Of a stretch of DNA of 64,000 bases, positions 18,270 through 27,105 are shown piece by piece (the stretch's first letter is position 1; every line of letters starts with the position of its first letter). The notes under the pieces are model-generated. The model did not search any database. It was given only the letters and a program-made list of their open reading frames with translations, and had not been told where the DNA came from. Location: positions 2,232,001 to 2,296,000 of the forward strand of contig OY969717.1 of assembly GCA_963702155.1 (NCBI GenBank), given 5' to 3'. A program made the position numbers and the translations under genes. Source of the stretch: G963702155 sp963702155. GTDB lineage: Bacteria; Pseudomonadota; Alphaproteobacteria; Micavibrionales; Micavibrionaceae.

Positions 18270-19370
18270 TTAAGTTTTATTCGGCGGACGAACCCGCGCT
18301 TCTACGCGGTCGTCCTCTTTAATTTTGGTAACCAGTGCTTTAATCGCATCGCCATTGCGTTTATCGGCAATCAAAATCGCATCACCAACATCCACAACGA
18401 CAAGGTTATCAAGCCCCGCAACAGCAATCAGGCGATCATGTCCTTGAATAAGATTATTCGCGGCATCATGAACAACAACATCGCCATCCAGAATGTTCCC
18501 ATCGCTATCCTGTTTACGGATTTCCCATAAGCTTTCCCATGATCCGATATCAGACCATTGCGGGTCACAAGGTACAACCGCGACTTTATCGCTTTTTTCC
18601 ATAATGGCTTTATCAAACGGCGCCTTATCAATTTTGTCATAAAGATTGGCATCTGGCGCGCCGGCCTCGCCTGCATCCATCGCCTTGATAACTTGATCTA
18701 AAATATCAGGCGCATGTGTACGGAACTCTTGCAAAACACTGGATGCTTTGAACAAGAACATGCCTGAATTCCAAACATATCCACCATCTTTCAAATAAGC
18801 TTGCGCAGTATGCAAATCGGGTTTCTCAACAAAGCTCTGCACTTTGTAAACATGAACATAGTCACTCTCCATGCCGGTTTTGATGTAGCCATAACCGGTC
18901 TCTGGTCGTGTTGGCTCAATCCCGAATGTCATTAAATGGCCATGCTCTGCCGCAGGGATAGCCTGGACAAGCGCTTTTTTAAGGGCGTCTTCATTTTCGA
19001 TATGGTGATCTGCAGCCAAAATCCAAAGCATCGCATCATCATCAAATTCCGCACGAACATGTAGCGCCGCCAGTGCAATTGCTGCCGCCGTATTGCGCGC
19101 AGATGGCTCTGATATTATATGTTTATCCGCATTATGTGTGCCTAAATGTTCTTTGATAAGCCCGCTCATCGCGCCAAGCGTAACCGTCACCACCGACGAG
19201 GCATCTCCGCCAGTTATAGAAAGCGCACGATCCGCAGTTTTTTGCAGAAGCGAGCGATCTTCCATCAAAGATAAAAATTGTTTTGGATAGTCTTCACGGC
19301 TTGCTGGCCATAACCGCGTACCCGATCCCCCGCATAAAATAACAGGGATGATATTGTCAAAATTATTCAT
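18270..19370 (-). CDS. manC: Mannose-1-phosphate guanylyltransferase, lacking the PMI domain
   Basis: This 366-residue protein has the nucleotidyltransferase signature (ILCGGSGTRLWPASRE, then YPKQFLSL) and the FVEKPD motif (QSFVEKPDLHTA). It makes GDP-mannose from mannose-1-phosphate and GTP. Many bacterial ManC/AlgA proteins are about 480 residues, with a fused C-terminal mannose-6-phosphate isomerase cupin. That cupin is absent here and is encoded separately by the divergent gene at 19561. The two genes are 190 bases apart and probably share a control region. Confidence 0.93.
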   Translation of the reverse strand: MNNFDNIIPVILCGGSGTRLWPASREDYPKQFLSLMEDRSLLQKTADRALSITGGDASSVVTVTLGAMSGLIKEHLGTHNADKHIISEPSARNTAAAIALAALHVRAEFDDDAMLWILAADHHIENEDALKKALVQAIPAAEHGHLMTFGIEPTRPETGYGYIKTGMESDYVHVYKVQSFVEKPDLHTAQAYLKDGGYVWNSGMFLFKASSVLQEFRTHAPDILDQVIKAMDAGEAGAPDANLYDKIDKAPFDKAIMEKSDKVAVVPCDPQWSDIGSWESLWEIRKQDSDGNILDGDVVVHDAANNLIQGHDRLIAVAGLDNLVVVDVGDAILIADKRNGDAIKALVTKIKEDDRVEARVRPPNKT

Positions 19371-19560
19371 CCATAAAACTTTTTTTAATAAAAAACTAAA
19401 CCATTTATGAGACGGTGTTTAACAAGAAGAACGTATAATTTCCAGTAAATTATGCAAATTTCTTTAAAAAATCTTGCAAATATTAGAGCACATATATATG
19501 AAGCCTCTATTAACAAGCAGAAACAAACAGTTTACACTATTTTATTAAAGGAATTTTATT

Positions 19561-20037
19561 ATGGCATCGGGTCAAAAACAATCGCAAGATTTTAAAGATT
19601 ATGAAACGGGTGAAACACAAAGCCGTCCGTGGGGTAATTATACGGTAACGGGACTTGGGACATTGGAAAATGGCGAAAGCTATTGCGATAAGGATATTGT
19701 TGTAGACCCTGGCCAAATACTGTCCTTGCAATCTCATAAACTACGCCGTGAGGTCTGGACGGTAAAATCCGGTACACTGACTGTTATTTTAGATGATAGA
19801 AAAATGGATTTACAAGAAGGGCAAAGCGTTGAAATACCGCAAGGGGCAGTGCATTGCATGGCCAATAAATTCGATACCCCCGTAACAGTTGCTGAGCGTC
19901 AAAAGGGGCAATGTTATGAAGAAGACATTCTCCGCTTTGCCGATGCCTATGGCCGCGGATCAGATACGGCGGATAATATTGAGGAAAGTCTAAAGCTTTA
20001 TAATGAACTGCGCGAAGAGATCAACAACAATGGATAA
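19561..20037 (+). CDS. manA: Stand-alone cupin mannose-6-phosphate isomerase (type II PMI domain)
   Basis: This 158-residue cupin starts at 19561 after AAAGGAA. It matches the C-terminal isomerase domain of bifunctional ManC/AlgA: RPWGNYTV, ILSLQSHKLRREVWTV with the metal-binding His and Glu, EIPQGAVHCMANK, and EEDILRFADAYGR. It converts fructose-6-phosphate to mannose-6-phosphate, the first step of the GDP-mannose branch completed by ManB and ManC on the opposite strand. The stop codon overlaps the next gene, indicating translational coupling. Confidence 0.88.
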   Translation: MASGQKQSQDFKDYETGETQSRPWGNYTVTGLGTLENGESYCDKDIVVDPGQILSLQSHKLRREVWTVKSGTLTVILDDRKMDLQEGQSVEIPQGAVHCMANKFDTPVTVAERQKGQCYEEDILRFADAYGRGSDTADNIEESLKLYNELREEINNNG

Positions 20038-20404
20038 AAGCCTTTATATCGCGGTGTTTTTATTTATGCTAGCCGCATTTGCGCCATCAATGACGCTGGC
20101 CGCCCCGTTTTGCGTAGAAGGGCGAGGCTTTGCTAGAACATGTAATTATTTTGACCCTGCACAATGTATTAAACAAGCCGAAGTTTATAATGGGACATGT
20201 ACGGTCATGCCAGAGATGATTGTCTCGACTGTTGGAACGGAGCGTCATTGCCGTGTGGACGATTTGTTGCGTGCGTACTGTCAGTTTCCGGATAGAGAAT
20301 CATGCGACGACAATGCAAGAAATAATAATAGCGTTTGCATATCGCAAATGCTTATGAATACAGATAACTCTATTTTTCAATTTGATCTGGATGAAGCGCC
20401 TTAA
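20030..20404 (+). CDS. Exported Cys-rich protein with two DUF3551-like repeats
   Basis: I choose ATG 20030 (MDKSLYIAVF), which overlaps the manA stop by eight bases; the longer frame from 20003 lacks a signal-peptide-like start. Residues 1-24 form a signal peptide ending at LAAP. The mature part has eight Cys in two units of four (FCVEG...RTCNY...QCIKQ...GTCTV, then HCRVD...AYCQF...SCDDN...VCISQ). The spacing resembles DUF3551, a family of small exported alphaproteobacterial proteins of unknown function. The second unit looks like an internal duplication. Disulfide bonding is likely in the periplasm. Confidence 0.65.
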   Translation: MDKSLYIAVFLFMLAAFAPSMTLAAPFCVEGRGFARTCNYFDPAQCIKQAEVYNGTCTVMPEMIVSTVGTERHCRVDDLLRAYCQFPDRESCDDNARNNNSVCISQMLMNTDNSIFQFDLDEAP

Positions 20405-20568
20405 AATGCCGCAAAAACGAAATGGGTTTTAATGCAAAATATATATTTATGTTGTAAATTTAATGCGATGACTGTAATCAGACCTTGATGATTTTTGTCT
20501 GCTATGGTCTGATTATAAACAGGTTTTAAATTTGAAGGGCTTAGCGTTAAAACTAGAAGTGATTTTTT

Positions 20569-21297
20569 ATGTCAGGAAAAGCAAATATGCGACAATTTTT
20601 TAGCGTTTTCAAAGTCTTCATTGCTATAGTATTGACCATGGGGATGATGGGATGTTCATCATCGAATAAATTACCTTTGGACGCATCGACATACAAGGAA
20701 AATCCTCTGGATTTAGAGCCATATCAAATTCAGATAGGGGATTCCCTCGATATCAAATTTTTGGTAAATCCTGAATTAAACGAACAAGTCACTGTTCGCC
20801 CGGATGGCCGTATTTCAACTATTATTGCCTCCGATGTCATTGCTTATGGGCGCTCTCCTGAAGGGCTGCGCTCCGAATTGATTGACATATATGCGGCGCA
20901 CCTTAAAAACCCTCAACTCTCCGTAATTGTACGTTCATTTGCGCCAACACGCGTTTTCGTATTGGGCGAAGTGGGTCGCACAGGTGAATTTGTAAGTGTG
21001 ACACCGGATATGACTATCTTAAAGGCGATCTCTCGTGCGGGCGGTTTGTCCAATTCCGCGGATCGGGATGGAATTATTGTCATTCGCCGTATACCAGGCG
21101 AAGAGGCACAAGTCTTTAATGTAGATTTTGATGAAGCCGCAAAAGGTAGAGATATAAAACATGATATTACGCTGGCATCATCGGATGTTGTTTTTGTCCC
21201 GCGTACCGGTATCGCAGATGCATACGTATATTACGAACAATATGTTAAGCAGTTTATATCGTCATCCTTTATTGGATACACAATACAAGTGGATTAA
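20569..21297 (+). CDS. Wza/GumB-like polysaccharide export lipoprotein
   Basis: The protein has 242 residues. The N-terminus has a lipobox M-M-G-C with Cys29 (Cys23 if ATG 20587 is used). Residues about 45-125 form the Poly_export domain (YQIQIGDSLDIKFLVNPEL; VTVRPDGRISTI). An SLBB domain follows (VFVLGEVGRTGEFV; LKAISRAGGLSNSADRDGI). It forms the outer-membrane channel for capsule or exopolysaccharide. It is shorter than E. coli Wza and closer to GumB. It leads a run of exopolysaccharide genes on the plus strand, together with the GumC-like and BY-kinase-like genes that follow. Confidence 0.92.
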   Translation: MSGKANMRQFFSVFKVFIAIVLTMGMMGCSSSNKLPLDASTYKENPLDLEPYQIQIGDSLDIKFLVNPELNEQVTVRPDGRISTIIASDVIAYGRSPEGLRSELIDIYAAHLKNPQLSVIVRSFAPTRVFVLGEVGRTGEFVSVTPDMTILKAISRAGGLSNSADRDGIIVIRRIPGEEAQVFNVDFDEAAKGRDIKHDITLASSDVVFVPRTGIADAYVYYEQYVKQFISSSFIGYTIQVD

Positions 21298-21366
21298 TTA
21301 AGGCTATTGGTAGTATCCGCCGTATAAAATATAATAAGAAAAAGCTTTAAACAGCAGGCATAAAAT

Positions 21367-22674
21367 ATGAACATAGAACTGAACACCAGAGGTATCGCAT
21401 CCGTAATATTCCGACAATTCTGGATTTGCGCGGCAATTTTTTTTGTGATTCTGGCACTTGGTATTATGGTCATTTTAAAATCTAATCCGGTGTATCAAGC
21501 GCGAGGCTCTATGCTGGCGCGTTTTTCTGCCGATGCAAGGCCAACTTTAAACATGCCTGACAATCGGCAAGCGGCAAGTAGTGGCGCGGATCGTACTGAA
21601 TTAATCCAGTCAAATATAAAAATCCTCAAAAGCCATAATTTGCTTGGAAGCATCATTCGCGAAATCGGCCCCGACCGCCTTTATCCTGGTATAACAGCAG
21701 GCGCTGGCTCTGAAACGCGCGCAGTGCAAAGCGCAATTGACCGCACACTCTCCGGACCGCTTATGATTGGCTCGGATAACAGTAATGTAATTGAAGTTTT
21801 TTACAAAAACGGTAACCCTGATATTACTGTCGTATTTGTAAATACTTTAATGGAAAAGTTTATAAAGCTTCAGACCGAAGTATTTAACACCCCTCAAACG
21901 TCATTTTTACAGCAGCAGACCAATGACGCAAAAATGAGACTGGAAGAAGCGCAGACTGCATTCCAAACCTTCAAGGAAGAGACGGGTATTTCTGCTATCG
22001 ATGAAGAAATGACCCAGCTCATCAATGAACGTGGCGAAATATCCAAAATTGCATTCCAAGCCGTAAACGATGCGCAAACACGTCTTGCAGAACTTGAATC
22101 CGAAGCGGCAAAATTGCAGTCAACTTATAGATCGGACAGTCCGACAATGAAGCAATTGAATGCAAGCATCTGGACAGCAAAAAAGGAGCTGGATAATAGA
22201 CAAGAAGCATTACGCGGTTCTAAAAACGACAGTAGTAATAAGAGTGAGGAAGAGCAAAAGGCTGCGCCTACGAATTCGGTTGCAAAACGTATGAGCGTTT
22301 TAAATAGCCGCATCGCATATTTGGAGGAGCAACGCGCCCGCTACCGCGAATTAGAACAACAGGTCGAAATCAACGATATGAATTACGTTTATTACAAGCA
22401 ACGCGGAGAAGAGGCGAGGGTAAACAGTCTTTTGAATTCTCAAAATATCACACGCTTTGCTATTATCGACCGCCCATCAACACCGCGCTATCCTATAAGC
22501 CCGAACAAAAAGCTGATTTTACTTATGAGCATTCTCGGCGGCCTTTTTGCAGCGTTAGGCGCAGCGCTGGGTCTAGAAATTATGGATGACCGTTTTACAC
22601 GTCCCGAACACATAACTTCTGCATTGAAAGTACCTGTTTTTACGACGTTTGATAAACGCGAAAAGGCATCATAA
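21367..22674 (+). CDS. Wzz/GumC-like polysaccharide co-polymerase without kinase domain
   Basis: The protein has 435 residues with transmembrane helices at about 18-38 (IFFVILALGIMVILK) and 378-400 (LILLMSILGGLFAALGAAL). Between them is a periplasmic domain with a long coiled coil (about 180-345). The PxxP-type motif before the second helix (PSTPRYPISPNKK) is typical of PCP-2a co-polymerases. It controls chain length and links the inner membrane to the Wza-like channel. The C-terminus stops 30 residues after the second helix, so the tyrosine-kinase partner is separate and is presumably the next gene. Confidence 0.9.
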   Translation: MNIELNTRGIASVIFRQFWICAAIFFVILALGIMVILKSNPVYQARGSMLARFSADARPTLNMPDNRQAASSGADRTELIQSNIKILKSHNLLGSIIREIGPDRLYPGITAGAGSETRAVQSAIDRTLSGPLMIGSDNSNVIEVFYKNGNPDITVVFVNTLMEKFIKLQTEVFNTPQTSFLQQQTNDAKMRLEEAQTAFQTFKEETGISAIDEEMTQLINERGEISKIAFQAVNDAQTRLAELESEAAKLQSTYRSDSPTMKQLNASIWTAKKELDNRQEALRGSKNDSSNKSEEEQKAAPTNSVAKRMSVLNSRIAYLEEQRARYRELEQQVEINDMNYVYYKQRGEEARVNSLLNSQNITRFAIIDRPSTPRYPISPNKKLILLMSILGGLFAALGAALGLEIMDDRFTRPEHITSALKVPVFTTFDKREKAS

Positions 22675-22715
22675 ATTTGCCTTAAAAAAGAAGAGCAAAA
22701 TTAGAGCATAAAAAA

Positions 22716-23492
22716 ATGAACGACACACCAGATGAAATGAATAACCAAAGCGATAGCGAGAATAACGCCAGCCACGAATCCGCAGCACATAATGCCGCAA
22801 GTGGCGCAATAAACGCGTTAACCGTTATACCGCCAAGCCTCGGTATGGAGGACTTAAACTTTTTCCATCCCAAGAACAAAACAGCGATGGTATTTAATGC
22901 AATTGAAAACGCAATAGGCCACGCAAGAAACAAAACCATTCATTTTGTAAGCGCCAATGATGGAGAAGGCGCAGGATCAATAGCGTTTGAAAGCGCATAC
23001 GCTGCAGCCACCAACATGGAAATGCGCATTTTATTTATTGATATGTCCGATGAAGATCAGGGCTCTGTCAGAAATCTAAAGCGTATGGTTAAGATCTCGC
23101 TGGACGTACTATTAAAGGCGGGGCATGATCGCGCATCCCCTTTTGTTGTATTTGAAGATACAAATTTGTTCTACGCGCCCTTGCATGGATATGGCCAGAA
23201 TTTGAATATGCAAAACCTAAAAGGATTGCTTGATGGTTTAAAGGCTGAATTTGATTACATCATTACATATTCCGGTTCGGCTTTATCCAATGGTTCCGCT
23301 ATTCGTTTTGCCGAAATTGCCGATGCAACTGTTCTTGTAATAGAAGCGGAAAAAACACGATTACCAGTGGCAAAAAGACTAAAAGAAACCATTGAGAGTA
23401 ATGGCGGTTTGGTCATAGGCTCGGTCATGAATAAACGCCGTCTATATATCCCCAAATGGATATATAAATTGCTCTTTAAAGGCGAAGGTTAA
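22716..23492 (+). CDS. Degenerate BY-kinase/CpsD-like P-loop protein
   Basis: The protein has 258 residues. The first 45 are disordered and Asn/Ala-rich. The rest has the order of a bacterial tyrosine autokinase: a P-loop at FVSANDGEGAGSIAFE, a Walker A'-like strand ILFIDMSDE, and a late strand EFDYIITYSGSAL, then VLVIEAEKTR. The canonical P-loop is G-E-G-K-S/T-T; here the lysine is replaced (G-E-G-A-G-S), so ATP hydrolysis or kinase activity is doubtful. The C-terminus is basic, with no Tyr cluster (KWIYKLLFKGEG). It probably acts as a structural partner of the preceding GumC-like protein. Confidence 0.75.
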   Translation: MNDTPDEMNNQSDSENNASHESAAHNAASGAINALTVIPPSLGMEDLNFFHPKNKTAMVFNAIENAIGHARNKTIHFVSANDGEGAGSIAFESAYAAATNMEMRILFIDMSDEDQGSVRNLKRMVKISLDVLLKAGHDRASPFVVFEDTNLFYAPLHGYGQNLNMQNLKGLLDGLKAEFDYIITYSGSALSNGSAIRFAEIADATVLVIEAEKTRLPVAKRLKETIESNGGLVIGSVMNKRRLYIPKWIYKLLFKGEG

Positions 23493-23588
23493 TGTAAAGC
23501 TTCGTTAAAAAGCCTACAAACCGTTTTTATAGGCATTGCGTTTTTTAAAGATATAAAAAGAAATTGAATTTATTTAAGGAGAACCGAC

Positions 23589-24710
23589 ATGAAAGTTGTC
23601 ATGGTTACAACCCACAGCGCGACCGCCGAACGTAAAACCGGATTTCATTTCTGGTCAGAAGCATTGCATGAGCGTGGACATAAGGTCGATTTTCTAACAA
23701 TCGGTTTTTCGCCTATTTCGCTTTATAAAAAAGACGGCAAGAAGAAGTTCAGTAAACCCTATAACAAGTGGATTGCGACAAAAGAGGGATATCAAACTTA
23801 TGTTTGGTGCGCGCCTTTTCATCCCTTCACATTATACAATGAGAAGATGGACAAGTTAACAAGTCCGATTTTTGCGCTTTATCCGCATCTACTGCCAGCT
23901 TCGGTAAAGGAGCGGATCGCGGATGCCGATATATTTATCGTAGAAAATGGTGCGGGACTAATGTTGGTCGAACCTTTTCACAAACTTTGCCCCAATGCAA
24001 AATTCATTTATACGGTAAGCGATAGATTTGAAGTTTTGACCTTCCACCCCGTTATCGTAAATTCATTGGAAAAGGCGATGCCTTACATCGATTTTATTCG
24101 CGTTCCATCGCACGCACAACTTGATGATTACAAAGATATTGATACCCCGTCCGCGTTTATCTCACAAGGGTTGGAAAAAGGGCGCTTTGACACTGAATAT
24201 CCCAATCCATATACGACAGAGAAAAACGCGATTAGTGTTGGAGACATGTTGTTCGATGCGGCATCTTTGGAAACAATGGCGGAAAAATTCCCCGATTGGA
24301 ATTTCCACATTTTTGGAAAGCAAGCCAAACTGACGCGAAGCTTTGATAATGTAAAAGAATATGGTGAGATGCAGTTTGAAAAGCTTGTACCCTACATTAA
24401 ACACGCCGATATTGGTCTTGCGCCATACCGCGAGAAAGAGGGCGGCGATTATTTATGTCAGTCGAGCCTGAAAATGCTTCAATACACATACTGTAATCTA
24501 CCAATTGTAGGACCTGAATTTGCAACTATTGGCCGCGATCACGTTATTGGATACCGTGAAGGTGACGTAGAAAGTATAGAAGCCGCCTTTAAAGCTGCAC
24601 AAACCTATGACCGCGCCAATATTGACATATCGGCGGTGATGACATGGGGTGAAGTCATGGACGAAATGTTCAAAAATGTTGGTCTACGCGCCGAACCATT
24701 AGCCGCGTAA
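23589..24710 (+). CDS. GumK-like glucuronosyltransferase (GT70-like)
   Basis: The protein has 373 residues, with AAGGAG eight bases before the start. The N-terminus VVMVTTHSATAERKTGFHFW and the following LHERGHKVDFLTIGFSPIS match the pattern of xanthan GumK, which adds glucuronic acid from UDP-GlcA to the lipid-linked trisaccharide. The C-terminal nucleotide-sugar domain has DIGLAPYREKEGGDYLCQSS and the LKMLQYTYCNLPIVG segment. It is a peripheral inner-membrane, GT-B-fold enzyme. No UDP-glucose dehydrogenase is in the window, so UDP-GlcA must be supplied elsewhere. Confidence 0.78.
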   Translation: MKVVMVTTHSATAERKTGFHFWSEALHERGHKVDFLTIGFSPISLYKKDGKKKFSKPYNKWIATKEGYQTYVWCAPFHPFTLYNEKMDKLTSPIFALYPHLLPASVKERIADADIFIVENGAGLMLVEPFHKLCPNAKFIYTVSDRFEVLTFHPVIVNSLEKAMPYIDFIRVPSHAQLDDYKDIDTPSAFISQGLEKGRFDTEYPNPYTTEKNAISVGDMLFDAASLETMAEKFPDWNFHIFGKQAKLTRSFDNVKEYGEMQFEKLVPYIKHADIGLAPYREKEGGDYLCQSSLKMLQYTYCNLPIVGPEFATIGRDHVIGYREGDVESIEAAFKAAQTYDRANIDISAVMTWGEVMDEMFKNVGLRAEPLAA

Positions 24711-24740
24711 TTTTAAAAACATACTTTAAAGAAAAATATA

Positions 24741-25841
24741 ATGAGTAAAAATCTGAAAATACTACATATCGTTCGTCAGTTTGAGCCGGCTGTAGGCGGA
24801 CTTGAAATATACGTAAAAAACATGTGCAAGCAGCAAATAAAAGAGGGTCACAATTGCACAGTTCTAACCCTTGATCGCGTATTTCATTCTCAAGAACATC
24901 AAAATTTGGCGCATGATGCCAATATAGATGGCATCCATATCAAACGCGTCAGCTTTGTCGGGCATAGGCGTTTTTTCCTGCCTTTTTTAAATCCATCGTA
25001 TCTAAAAAAATTTGATATTATCCATGTCCATAATACGGACTTCTTTTTTGATTTAATGGCAATATATTCATTGGTTGTCAAAACACCGATGTTTGCAACC
25101 ACCCATGGCGGATTTTTCCATACAAAAGATTTTTCCGGCATCAAGAAAATATATTTTAATTTTATAACGCGCTTAACCGCTAAGGCTTATAAAGGGATAT
25201 TTGCAATATCTGGCAATGACTTTGACACATTTAAAGGCTTGAACAAAAATCTGATGTTTCAGCCCAATGCAATTAAACCGCTTGGTGATTTTACAAGCAC
25301 AGGTAAAGATTTCCTTTACATTGGACGTCTTGCAAAGCACAAACATGTAGAGCGCGTCATCCGCGTCTTTGCCAATCTAAAACAAAAGCATAATGTAGAG
25401 AGCGATTTGCACATCATTGGCCCAAGCTGGGATGTCACTCTAGAAGAGCTGGATGCCGTAGCCAAAGCGCAAAATATTGAAGACCATGTAAAGCTTCACG
25501 GTTTTATCGCCCAAGAGGATTTCCCAAAAGTCTTGAAAAGCTCCGGCTACTTTTTATCTGCCTCCAGCTTCGAAGGGTTTGGCATGTCAATGTTAGAGGC
25601 CATGTCTGTTGGTATGATTCCCTTTGTTGAGCCAAACCAGTCTTTCGAGGAACTGGTTGAAAAAGGCGGTATTGGTAAGTGTGTGGATTTTGATAAAACG
25701 GATGAAGCCGCCGCACAGATTGCCGAAGCACTTTCCGGCACAACACTAGAAATGAGGGAGGAGGCGCGCAAATATGCCTCTACTTTTTCTTGGGAAGAAT
25801 TGGTGAACAATACGCATAAAGAATACGAAAAGCACGTTTGA
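24741..25841 (+). CDS. GT4 glycosyltransferase, GumH/AceC-like mannosyltransferase
   Basis: This is a 366-residue GT-B enzyme. The N-terminus ILHIVRQFEPAVGGLEIYVK and the segment THGGFFHTKDF are features of GumH/AceC alpha-mannosyltransferases. The donor-binding half has LYIGRLAKHKHVERVI and the EX7E-type motif SSFEGFGMSMLEAMSVG. It probably transfers mannose from GDP-mannose to the lipid-linked cellobiose unit, the step before GumK. It lies 30 bases after the GumK-like gene and ends two bases from the convergent acyltransferase. Confidence 0.82.
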   Translation: MSKNLKILHIVRQFEPAVGGLEIYVKNMCKQQIKEGHNCTVLTLDRVFHSQEHQNLAHDANIDGIHIKRVSFVGHRRFFLPFLNPSYLKKFDIIHVHNTDFFFDLMAIYSLVVKTPMFATTHGGFFHTKDFSGIKKIYFNFITRLTAKAYKGIFAISGNDFDTFKGLNKNLMFQPNAIKPLGDFTSTGKDFLYIGRLAKHKHVERVIRVFANLKQKHNVESDLHIIGPSWDVTLEELDAVAKAQNIEDHVKLHGFIAQEDFPKVLKSSGYFLSASSFEGFGMSMLEAMSVGMIPFVEPNQSFEELVEKGGIGKCVDFDKTDEAAAQIAEALSGTTLEMREEARKYASTFSWEELVNNTHKEYEKHV

Positions 25842-25843
25842 AT

Positions 25844-26947
25844 TTAGGCTGCTTTAAGACTGCGTTTGCGCCAGCCTAATCGGGATACAAAAACCCGCGC
25901 CGGATGTTCAAGCATAATTAAACTAAAGACGGCCGCTATAAAAACACATGGCACCAATGCTAAAATCAATATATCTCCCATCATGTTATCAAATTTTAAA
26001 ATCTTTTGACCGATAACAGAAAAGCCGATCGTAAAGATAAGCGGATGGAGCATATAAGCCCCATAAGTAAGCTGTCCCAACCATGCGAACTTTTGAACTA
26101 TATGAGGCGCCGGCCTATTCATATCCGACGATACGGCCATAAAAGCCGCGCCATACATAAGCAGCAGCAACACATAAAGAGAGATATCCGGATAAACAAA
26201 ACGAATAGAAAAGAAAACACCTAGAAATACCCAGCATAAAATCTGCGGTATAGGCACCCACCCAAGTCTATCTTTGATTTTGAACAAATAGATCCCAAGC
26301 AAAAATGCAGGAAGGGCGCGCGCCACTGAAAAACCTGTCGACCATTCCAGATACGGATGATCGGGCGTAGAAAACACAAGCGCGAGCAGGGCGGTAATAC
26401 CTAGGGACATAACCAAAAGTCCATGCGTAAAACGCCGCGCAAAAAAGAAAAGTATAGGTGTTATAATATACATACCCATTTCCGCGCTAATCGACCAGCT
26501 GACATAGTTAAAGGCAATCTTGTTACAAAACCCCCACGCATGAATCAGTAAAGCGTGCGGTAAAATACAAGACGCATCATATCGGTCAGGATTACGAACG
26601 GGCATATCCAAAAGTATAGAAAACTGCCAAAGGCCAATATAAGCAATTAATAAAAGCCAGTGTAAAGGCACAAGTCGCGCTACGCGTTTTTGCATGAACT
26701 TGAAATAACTTACGCGTCCTTTAAGGCGCGAAATATATACAAAAGCAATAATAAAGCCGGAGAGAATAAAGAAAAAATCAACAAATAACTCAGAACGACC
26801 AAAGAGCCCATCCAATATCATCCGCAAATGTTCATTTTGTATATCCAGCCTGTAGTGAAAAAATATAACGCTTAAACAGGCAATAAACCGCAGAAAATCA
26901 AGCGTCAGAAATTTGTCTGACTCTAGGCTTGAGAGTGCTTTTAACAT
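25844..26947 (-). CDS. Acyltransferase 3 family membrane protein
   Basis: The protein has 367 residues with about ten hydrophobic helices. The N-terminal signature FLRFIACLSVIFFHYRLD includes the conserved catalytic-type His, followed by FFFILSGFIIAFVY and the RVARLVPLHWLL segment. The ending is basic (LGWRKRSLKAA). Members acetylate or otherwise acylate exopolysaccharides at the inner membrane, as GumF and GumG do in xanthan. Its place among glycosyltransferase genes supports that role, but the acyl group and target sugar cannot be told. Confidence 0.88.
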   Translation of the reverse strand: MLKALSSLESDKFLTLDFLRFIACLSVIFFHYRLDIQNEHLRMILDGLFGRSELFVDFFFILSGFIIAFVYISRLKGRVSYFKFMQKRVARLVPLHWLLLIAYIGLWQFSILLDMPVRNPDRYDASCILPHALLIHAWGFCNKIAFNYVSWSISAEMGMYIITPILFFFARRFTHGLLVMSLGITALLALVFSTPDHPYLEWSTGFSVARALPAFLLGIYLFKIKDRLGWVPIPQILCWVFLGVFFSIRFVYPDISLYVLLLLMYGAAFMAVSSDMNRPAPHIVQKFAWLGQLTYGAYMLHPLIFTIGFSVIGQKILKFDNMMGDILILALVPCVFIAAVFSLIMLEHPARVFVSRLGWRKRSLKAA

Positions 26948-27105
26948 ATGTCAATAAATTCAGCATGGCATTCAATAGTATGCATGAATAAATATTGCAA
27001 GATAAAAGATTGAAGAACATCAACAAAAAAAAGCTTTGCATATCAAATGAAAGTCTTTAAGTGTGACTTTTGGTTCATTTAAATAACATTTCAGGAACGC
27101 GCGCC

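Noticed and set aside
23512..23545. GCCTA/TAGGC hairpin followed by T-run between the BY-kinase-like and GumK-like genes
   Set aside because: Five-pair stem with a 13-base loop is too weak to call a terminator inside an apparent operon.
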